DNA of 64,000 nt. Origin: Purpureocillium takamizusanense. Lineage: Eukaryota > Ascomycota > Sordariomycetes > Hypocreales > Ophiocordycipitaceae. Shown here in pieces: positions 55,622 through 64,000 of this stretch. The stretch covers positions 72,001 to 136,000 of the forward strand of contig NC_063079.1 of the NCBI RefSeq assembly GCF_022605165.1. Reading direction: 5' to 3'. The notes under the pieces were generated by a model that worked only from the letters and a program-made list of their open reading frames with translations, ran no database searches and was not told the origin of the DNA. Position 1 is the stretch's first letter, and the number at the start of each line of letters is the position of its first letter. The position numbers and the translations under genes are program-made.

Positions 55622-58600
55622 GTTATGTAGAAATGAAATGCGGGATACCAGGCCCTGCAGCACCTGCGCCGAGAGGAAACGGACGCCACCGCTCGCTCAC
55701 GGGTGACGCTCCGTCCGTCGGCGTGGTGGCCACGACAACGCGACCAGGCGGCTAGGTGAGTAGTAGAGTCCAGGAGGGAAGCGAGCTGCAAGGCGCGAGC
55801 CCTGGATTGCTTGCGGGCGGCCGCAGCACCAGGTAACGGAGTGCTCGGGACGAAACGATTCGCGTGGGCCTTGCTTGGCTCTGAGATTCCGCTGCCGTGC
55901 AACGAGAGACGCAATGGAGGAATACCTTGAGGAATCCTGCTGGGCAAAGAAAAAGGCTCGGGCGATAAGCGAGTGACACCGCGGCCTCGGCTGATTGATT
56001 GGGGCTAGACGGGTTGGCAAAATGATGGAGATCCAAACGGAGCGCGAAGAAGGTGCTGCGAAGGAGATAGGTAACGACTGAGGCAGTCACGATGGCAGTG
56101 AGGCCGCCGTGGTTTGGTGGATGGAGGTTGGTGACCGTTTGCGGCCGCGGCCAAGGGGGGGGCGTATGAGACTCGACTCGACCACGACTACGGCAGCAGC
56201 GTGTCTTGGAACCGACCGGCGAGTTCCCCAACGGATGGAATAGAGATGAGAACGGGGGAGGAGAGGACTGCGGGAGCCAATGTAGAAGGGACGGGAAGGA
56301 GGAGGAGGAGGAGGAGGAGGAGGAGGAGGAGGAAATGGAGTGACTGGAGGAGGAGGGAGGAGGAGGAGACCTGGCCCAGGAGGTCTGTCTGTCTGTCAAC
56401 CTCGCATGCAAGTCAAGGCCATCTCCCAGCACGAGACAAAGGCTGGCTACACTCCTTGCTGTAGGTACCGAGTACGTATACGTGGGAGATGGGGAGCAGC
56501 AGCGGTCGACAGGGACGGAGGGGACCACACCAGACAGACCAGCAGACAGATGGGTACTAAAGGTATACTGTACTACTACAGGCAATGAACGGGCAGTGCC
56601 ATTCAGGACGGCATTAGTCCATGGCTGGAAACCATGCCGTCTGTCCATCCATTCATCCCCCATTCAGCTCCAGAGTGAATATGCAGCAGCGGGCGTGCCG
56701 TCTCCCTCGTCAAGAGAGGCAGGCTGCGCACGGTGCGGTGCGCAGCGAGACACCACATCAAGCACAGTACGAACCTGGCTGCGTCTCGAATCGAGGGGCG
56801 GCGGTTTTGACGAGCCACCTCAGTCTCCACGGGTGGAGCCGCGCGAAAAGGCGAGATGACATGCTTCCATGTGCGCCACTGAACCAAGCCCGCTGGGGGC
56901 CCACTGGAGACGGCTTTTGTGCTGGGGTCCATTGCAGCATCAGCAATGGACCCCATCCATCCATCCAGCAATCGCGGCACCATTGGCCCCTGCGGTCCAG
57001 GGGCCGCTCTGTGCTCATCACCAGGGAGGGCCGTCATTCATTGAGCCCCACCGCCGCGGCTCCACCTGGAGTGCTTCCCAAGTTCCAGGTTGCCAGGGCA
57101 GGACAGCCACTGGATGCGTAGAGGACGGCAAGGACCCAGTACAGTACCTAGGTACGTACCTGCTACAGGACAACCGCACACAGTGCTGGACCTGGGCGAC
57201 AACCATTGAAGAGCTTCCTGTGACGCCCGCGCTGCCTGCTGTGCGCCCGCAGCCAGCCAGAGCTCGCCTGGGCAGCAGGCCTGGCGCGGAACGCACCACC
57301 CGTCCGGCCGATCGTCTGCCCCCTGGAAGCCGACCACTGGCAACACGGGCTACGACCCCCCTGAGCGGCATCCCGACAACGGCTCTGCAGATCTGCAGCG
57401 CACGCGCGTGCGCGCTCGAGCACCGTATCTCATCAAGGAGGAAGCAAAGGAGGGGTACCCGAGTACATACGTGCGCCAGCTCGCAGACGAAACAAGACCG
57501 CAAGCACCTGCGACAAACGGCGACGACCGGGCACGCGCGCTCAGTAGTTGTGGGAGGTGAGGCACGGCGAACAGCGAATGCGGGGCCGCGCGGGCGACGC
57601 ATTCCGATGCCAATACCTGCGTTCGTCAGATTGAGTTGATTGACTCTGGGGTTGAATTGCCAGGCGCACCGCCACGGGAGGATGCATGAACTGACAAAGA
57701 CGGGGAAACACCCAACGTTTCGGCAATGGATGGATGGTTGAATGAGGTTTTGAAGGAATTGAAGGCTCCATCCAGCAGCCGTCACTGCCACCCGGGCAGG
57801 GCAGCCCGGCGACGGCCGGGGGTTGAAAGGAAAGGGCAGGTGAGCCCCGACGCACTTCACCAGGCTCGTCGTGCGCTGGAGGGTGAGGTTGTAGGTAGGT
57901 GAGGTCCAGGTGGCCGCAGAGGCGCTCGACAGCGGATGCAGACAGGGGGCCCCCCCTGCCAGGGGCGTCTGCGGCGTGCCAAGGGGGTCGTCCCTACCTT
58001 GCGCACGGCACTCACCAGCTATCATTGATCCGGGTCCCATTCCAGGACGTCGGTCGAGGCGCCCGCCCACGTTTTCGTGCCACCACCCGCCGCCGCCGCC
58101 GCCGCATGCGACCAACTGGTGGTCCGGTCGCCGACAACGGCAGGTCATTCATTCATCGACACAGTCTCGATCTTTTGACCTATTTTTCGCACCTCATATC
58201 ACCATCTCTGTCTGTCGCTCTCGGACGGCCCTCACGACTCATGGGCCTTGGGAGCGTCCCCGGTCTTTTTTCTGTCGCTTGTGGTGCCAACCGTCCGACA
58301 CGACAGCGTCAGCGGCGCGGCGACGGTGGCGACGGGCGGAAAGACGACGCAAAAATAGAACAAGCCACCTTGACACCAGACTCGCTCGTGGCCTGCTGTT
58401 ACACTCCGAGTGCCAACGCGCGGGTTCCACCAGGAAGAATGTTTGGACAGCATTTCTTTTGCATCAGCGTCCGCGACGGGAGGGCCAGGCAGTCTGTCCG
58501 ACGCAGTGACAGACAGACACATGACAGCCGTCGTCTCTCTCGGCTGCAGGCTCCGCCTTGTCCCTGGTTGTTGATCGACAGCCCCCTTCGTGCCGTCCTG

Positions 58601-61365
58601 CCCTTTGCGTCAGCTCAGCTCAGGCAGATTGGCAAAAGATTGACGCTCTCGCAACCCCCCTTTTTGAGTCGACTCGCCGTCAGGGGGTCGATATGGGGGC
58701 GCAGGCTTGTTGCGGGGGCGCCGCTCGTTTGTGCGAGTTGAGAAATTCACTCGCATTGGAGCCCCTCCTCTGCGATCGTCGTGGGCATGCGTTCATTTCC
58801 TCCTCTTCATCATCGGCCGACCGCGGGCGGGCCAACCTGCGTTCTGAGCATCCGGGGTCCGCAACAGGCGGCGGCCGTGTTGACCACCGCTATTGGTTTG
58901 CATGTTTCCGCGCCGGCGAGGACGGTCCATGACCGCACCCGGAACGTAGCGACGCGACCTCGATGTGCGGGGACGGATGCACGGGGCCATTGATGGCACG
59001 CACTGCGCTCTCCACGATGCTTGAACGACGATCCATTCCTCCAAGCCCCCGATCGCAACGCCGCGCCCCGTTCCCGAGACAAGACAATGGGCGACGTCGA
59101 GTGACCCGACCCGACGACCGTTTTGCCCGTGCGGTGAGGGAGGTGCTGCCGCTTCCGCTACCGCTAACAGCTGCCGCTGCCGCTACCGCTACCGCCATTG
59201 CACCACCGCCCGCACGTAGCCTCGCCATATTACCCCCCCCCCCCTTTACCTCCCAGCACACCACACAACACCCCGACGCGCGTTGCCGCCTCCACCGCCA
59301 CGCTGATTGTCTGCTGACGTGATTGGTGGCGTGGTAGCCCCCATGATGGACCCCAAGGGCGAAGGCGGACGGACCCCTGAGAGTTGTAGGACACGGCGGC
59401 ACCAAAAGAAGCCGTCTCACCACCCAAGTCACCCTGGACGAAGCCAAGTTTTGCTGGTGCGCGGCATGGGCCACCTAAGCTTTTTGGCGCACGCGCCAAG
59501 GGACGGCCAAGGGGCTGCCGTACGACAGGGGTGCCATTCACTTGCCTTGCACTGGGCAGGGGTGCTTCTTGTTATTTAGCGGCGCTTCCCACTGGTGAGG
59601 GGGCAGTGGATGTTGTTTCTTTCTGGGTACGTAGCACCTGGGCAGCAGGTGGTTCCTTCCGCCCTTCTATTCTTCCACTGCCAGTCTGTGCTGTCCTGCC
59701 CATGTTGTGGTGCTCGAGCAGGAAAGTGGGCAGGGTGGCGCTGGCCACTCCACCGAATCGCCGTCCAGCGCGGATTGTTCCTGCCTTGAGTTTGCGGTGC
59801 CTTGACAGCCTCGACGTCACAGATGTTTCGAGTCCGGCAACTGCGACCCGCCAACTTGGGAGGTTTGTTTGTGGTAGTAATACCGTGACAAAGTACGGTA
59901 CTGAACAAAACCCGCACTGTGCGTCTCTGCCGTTCCTTCCATATTGGGTGGATGGATGTCTTTCTGGGGAGCAGTGCAGTTCCGCACACTGTACGCAGTG
60001 TTCCCCGCCCAGATAGTGCGGAGTAGACGGACAGCCATCATCGCCTGCAGCGCCGCACTTTCGCGACGCCGCTCAGGCCAGAAATGGCATTTTGTTGTGG
60101 TCGGCCGTCACTCATCACTTAATAGGTCGACATCACACCACCGTCAACATCGTCATCGTCATCGCGTGGCTGCCGTCGCGCGGCCAACGCGAGGCCCGAC
60201 GTCGACATGCACGCCGCCTGCACGTGCGTGCGTGCGTTCATTGCACATACATGTTCACAGTGCACACGTGTGCGCCCAGGCACTTCGTAGGTACACCAGC
60301 CGATACGTTCTCCGCCAGCAACGGGGCTGCACCAAGCACGCCCAGCTGGGAAAGCTGTGTGCGTCGGCAATGTCGAGATACAACTCACCAGACTACCAAT
60401 TCGGCAGTACTTGCAGCTGGCTACTAAGGGCAGGTTCTCTTTCCAATCCTGCGAGCTGACTTATGGTCGGTAGCCTGCGGGCTGTGCCAGCCGAGCGAGC
60501 ACACATGTTTCTTCTTGCTCCCCCTATCGCGGCGTCTCAAGCCGACACGAGTGTCGAGATGTGACGACGCAATGAGCGCTAGCGCAGGGGTTGGAAGAGG
60601 CACCAGTCGACCCACGGAACGGAGCAAGCCATGTCCAATCCCCAACCGCGACCCAATGACGACCCTGAAAGCGATCGTCTCCGGCGCCGGTGTGGCGGCC
60701 GGGATGGGATATTTCATCTCTCGACGGCCCCGTCGCGGCCGACCGAGCCGACATGTGCTAGTAGTATTACTTGACAGACTCTGGAGTCTGGACCTGACAT
60801 GATGGACGCTGGTACATACTGGCACACAGTTGACCTTGAACGAACCGCTCACTCGAGCCCGCACAGCCTCCACCAGACGCGCTCACCACCGCCTACGGCC
60901 TTGACGACGGGACACGACTGCGGCACGACGGATGCGACCACGGCATCCTCCGCAACCCCCGGCTCTCACGGTTCGACCGTTCGGGCCGGTGGTCGGTAGG
61001 ATCTCTACAACGTTCGCTGGCCGGTCGCTCGGACTTTCCTGTGTATCCGAAACGTCAAGACCAGCAGGTCGCCTCATTACAGAAGCGAGTCAAAGTCTTG
61101 ACGAGGCTGTGGGAAAACACCATGCGCTCGCTCGTATCACGACGTCGCACGACACGAGAAAAGCGGCAGCAATGCTCCAAGTCTGTCTGCAAACCACTAC
61201 TGACGCACGGCTGTACTTGGATGAGACTGTGCTCTCGGTACCCGCAAAGACTGACTCAGACGACCTGGGCCTGACATTAGTAGCCAGATATCCCGTCGTG
61301 TCACCACGCATATACGTACACACACATGCACATGCACTGCCACTATCACAATCTGTCCCCCTGCA
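55622..61365. other. 5.7-kb GC-rich stretch without supported gene
   Basis: Frames up to 376 codons exist on both strands (for example 57018-58148 minus and 57899-58741 plus), but they are Pro/Ser/Arg-rich, overlap one another and show no domain or splice logic. Visible structure: a GGA12 microsatellite (56298-56333), CTGT repeats (56384-56398), several CCAT/GGAT repeats, C-runs at 57946 and 59227-59242, and a short GTACCTAGGTACGTACC near-palindrome at 57146-57162. The left 1 kb is the 5' leader and promoter of the fringe-like gene. A short frame at 60630 starting MSNPQPRPNDDPESDRLRRR might be real but cannot be supported. Confidence 0.45.
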
Positions 61366-62476
61366 TCACCACGGTAGCACCTGGCCATCGAAGTTGATGA
61401 ACTTGCCGTGCGTCGTCTCTTTGGACAAGTTGTCAATCTGTGGCCGGTCAGCGTTGCGCTCGTCAGCGGGGACGAGTTGGTCGTCAAAAGGACGTGCCTG
61501 CTCGAGAACATGCCTGGCGCTGTCCTCGACCGTCATGGGCGGCTCCTTGAAGCCCACTGCCTCTGCACTGCGCTGGCCCATGTCTGTCTTGACCCATCTG
61601 CCCCAGGACATGTCAGTGCCAGTGCTCGTACGTAGGTGGTTTTTGAACCATGTGTACGTATCTGCATACCCTGGTTGAATTACGCCGACATTGAGCCCTT
61701 GGTCCTGGAACTCGACGCTTATCTTCTTGGCCAGCCAGTTGGCCGCCGACTTGCTCATCCCATAGGCTACGATGGGGGGCAACTCCATCCCGATGCCCGC
61801 GATGCTGCCCGCCGAGCTCGAGATGAGCACAAACTTGCTGCCGCCCTCGCGTGCGCTCCTGGCGAGAAGCGGCCAGCACGCCTGGAACAGCTTCAGAGGC
61901 CCAATTGCGTTGACCTCGAAGCAGGATCTCGCAGCTTCGGGGCTCGTGTCGAGCACGCACTGGAACTCGGCTGCCGCGCCAGCATTCGCGACGACGACGT
62001 CGATGTGCTTGACAGACAGCGACATCTGCTCCTTTTCAGAGGCAACGGCCAGCCGAGCTGCGAGTGACGTGCTGTCGATGGACGGGTCAGCGTCATTGAG
62101 GGGCAAGACAATGAGCGCGCTGGAGTCGGCCCTGGGGAGGGACAGCAGCGATTGCGAGGTTTCGTCGGCCGGGTTGCGAACGGTTGCAACGACAGTTGTG
62201 CGCGGGCGGAGCAAAAGGTTGGTCGTCAGTTGCCTTCCGATGCCTGCTGGGCGTCAGCGTGAACAACGGCGCGACTGAACGTGCCCCCTGGAGGATTCGT
62301 CGTTGTATTGAGGTCGAGCGCGGCGGCGGCAAGGCCCATGGTGTTCCCGTGAGAGTGACCTGCCATTGCTCGAGTCGCGATGCAGCAAACAGACGAGTCG
62401 AAACGGCAGCCCTTATCCACGTACGAGACTTACCTCTGTTCGCCCCCGTAATGAGATAGGTCATGTTATTCGCCAT
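61366..62476 (-). CDS. Short-chain dehydrogenase/reductase (classical SDR)
   Basis: Three exons, 62476-62434, 62243-61670 and 61597-61366, give 282 residues. Introns are 190 nt (GTAAGT...GCAG) and 72 nt (GTATGC...GGCAG with a CTGAC branch). They join YLITGANRGIGRQL and VIQPGWVKTDMGQ, both standard SDR segments. The cofactor motif TGANRGIG is at 10-17, NAG has Asn101, catalytic Ser lies at 156-158, and YGMSK gives Tyr175 and Lys179. The PGWVKTDMG loop follows. It is a cytosolic NAD(P)-dependent oxidoreductase of the fungal C-factor/ketoreductase-like group; substrate unknown. If the second intron is ignored the frame is still open, giving 306 residues with an odd insertion, so the spliced form is preferred. 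Confidence 0.88.
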
Positions 62477-64000
62477 TTTGAGACTGCTTGATGGTTGTCG
62501 CGTCTAACGGTGCGGTGTAAGTCAAGAACTACATGTAGGGTAAGTAGTGCGGAGGGCGGAGCCTCCTTGTAATGCAGCACGAGCGGTAGAGAGAGGGCAG
62601 GGCGACTGACACCTCGTGTTGCAAGCGCGGTTCCGTGTGCCTACTTACTCTTCTTGTCTTGCTCTGCGTAGAAAGATGTCGTAGATGTGATGACGGAAAT
62701 GAAACCTCAAGAATAATGGTGTAAGTTGTGTGTGAGTGCTACTGGTGCTCAAAACTCGGCTTTTACGCTTTTTATACACGGTGATCCTCCTTCCCCCCGC
62801 TCCGCTCCCGCAACTTTGTCAGCTTTATCACTTACGGCCATGTTCCGCTTAGTGGGCGGGTATGTACGAAGTGCGGGTTGCTGACTGCCTGGTCCTGCCT
62901 CCGTGCCTACGCGCCCGCTTACGCGATCGCGTTGAATGATGGAAGGGAGCGTGGATCTGTGCGACGTGTAGTAAGTCGGAGCTTTGGGGGGTTGGAAATT
63001 TGGGATGAGGAGAATGAATGAGGCACAAGATTGCGTTGGCGGGGATCGGAGCGGTAGGTTTGCTCCTGGGCAGGCGGGCGGGCGGGTGGGCGAGTTCCCC
63101 GCGATGCGGACGGAGCTACCGGGAGGTCCGGGAGATATCGGCGGGAGGGGGGGGACGGAGCAAGCAACCACACACGCTCGTCTTGCCGTCGATATGGCAG
63201 AGGAGTGTGGGGTTAATGGTTATTACATACATAACATACATAAAATCTTCCCTAATAGGTATGAGTATGCGCGCTGCAATGGTAGCGAGCCATGACGGGA
63301 GGGGGCAAACGGGCCGCCCGGACGGGGAACGACCCGCACCGGGGAGGGACTGGGACGGGACCCACCCCGCCGCTCGCCGGACCGGACCGGACCGGACCAA
63401 ATCACGCATCGTCCGGCCGCACGGGACAAAGGTGCCTGCTTGCTCAATGTCGTCCAGCCGCCTTGCCCTGGCAAGTCCGCGTTAAATTATCCAGTCGCTT
63501 CAGTAATGCCTTTGTCTGCTTCTAAACGACCCCCGGTCTACGGCATGGCACAAGAAAGGGGTTTTCGCTGAGAGTCATCACAATAACTCTCCTGATCACC
63601 TTTTTGGGGCCACTGTGAGACCCCTCAACCTCGTTTTCTGCCGCATGGGATAACGGAGTGCGGCCGAACAGATTCTATTACAGGTTGTATTGGCCTTGCC
63701 GTCTGCACCTGCACTCAACCGTGACCATGAATAGTACTCTGCCCTGCGCATTTCGCTCCAACACGGCCATTGAGGCAAGGCATTGCGCAGGTCCACATGC
63801 AGACACACATGAAAGAACAAGTTGCATCCTGTCATTCATACAATGTACGACGCTTCGTTTGCTTCGCCCCGATTGTCCCTGGTGAAATATCCTCTGGCCG
63901 CAGCGACAGCCAGTGCCGCAAAGTGATCGACACGAGTGAGGTCAAACGAACCATCGTGGTGGTCAATGCACTCATGAAAATGTCTCGCAATGTCATCCCC
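62477..64000. other. Right-end intergenic region, no gene recognised
   Basis: 1.5 kb with domain-free frames on both strands. The left part is the promoter of the SDR gene. Between 63.35 and 63.41 kb there is a GGACC-type short tandem repeat (CCGGACCGGACCGGACCGGA). Nothing can be assigned at the window edge. Confidence 0.4.

Noticed and set aside
57018..58148. 376-codon minus-strand frame in the gene-free interval
   Set aside because: Composition is Pro/Arg/Cys/Ser-rich, it overlaps equally long frames on the other strand, and has no domain, conserved start or splice signals.

Overview
The window is nuclear DNA of a filamentous ascomycete, most likely a sordariomycete and possibly Hypocreales. 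The genes are GC-rich and broken by short introns (49 to 190 nt), most with GTANGT-type donors and a few with CTNAC-like branch sites. Product families are fungal (PalA/Rim20, flotillin, DUF3405, HeLo-like N domain, DUF2236). A 14-kb AT-rich block almost free of CpA and TpG is the mark of repeat-induced point mutation (RIP), which is confined to such fungi. The species cannot be named from sequence alone.

Layout. Left arm (1-9.3 kb): a DUF3405 membrane protein, a secreted five-repeat cysteine-rich wall protein, and a conserved fungal hypothetical. Middle (9.35-23.34 kb): a RIP-destroyed transposon nest. It holds a Ty3/Gypsy chromodomain retroelement relic, two related terminal-inverted-repeat DNA elements with apparent 8-bp target duplications (one seemingly nested in the Gypsy gag), and a clean unmutated solo LTR with a perfect 5-bp target duplication. 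The right flank of the nest (23.4-31.6 kb) is a decayed accessory zone: a secreted phospholipase A2-like protein, a broken ricin-lectin-like gene, another gene relic, and an intact secreted type-B carboxylesterase.

From 33 kb onward the DNA is ordinary euchromatin: flotillin-like protein, Baeyer-Villiger monooxygenase (with a GC-AG intron), a stand-alone HeLo-like N-domain protein with repeated Q-x-N-G motifs, small and multi-pass membrane hypotheticals, a DUF2236 (MpaB/Lcp-like) oxygenase, a UbiA prenyltransferase, the five-exon pH-signalling gene palA/RIM20, a fringe-like glycosyltransferase, and a three-exon short-chain dehydrogenase. The 5.7 kb between the last two is gene-free as far as I can see.

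There is no single operon-like pathway. Themes are cell surface and secretion (GPI repeat protein, PLA2-like, esterase, fringe-like and DUF3405 enzymes), membrane organisation and pH/ESCRT signalling (flotillin, PalA, a PPxY membrane protein), and lipid or secondary metabolism (BVMO, DUF2236, UbiA, SDR). Exon boundaries were worked out by hand from splice signals and frame continuity; every multi-exon model below sums to a whole number of codons.
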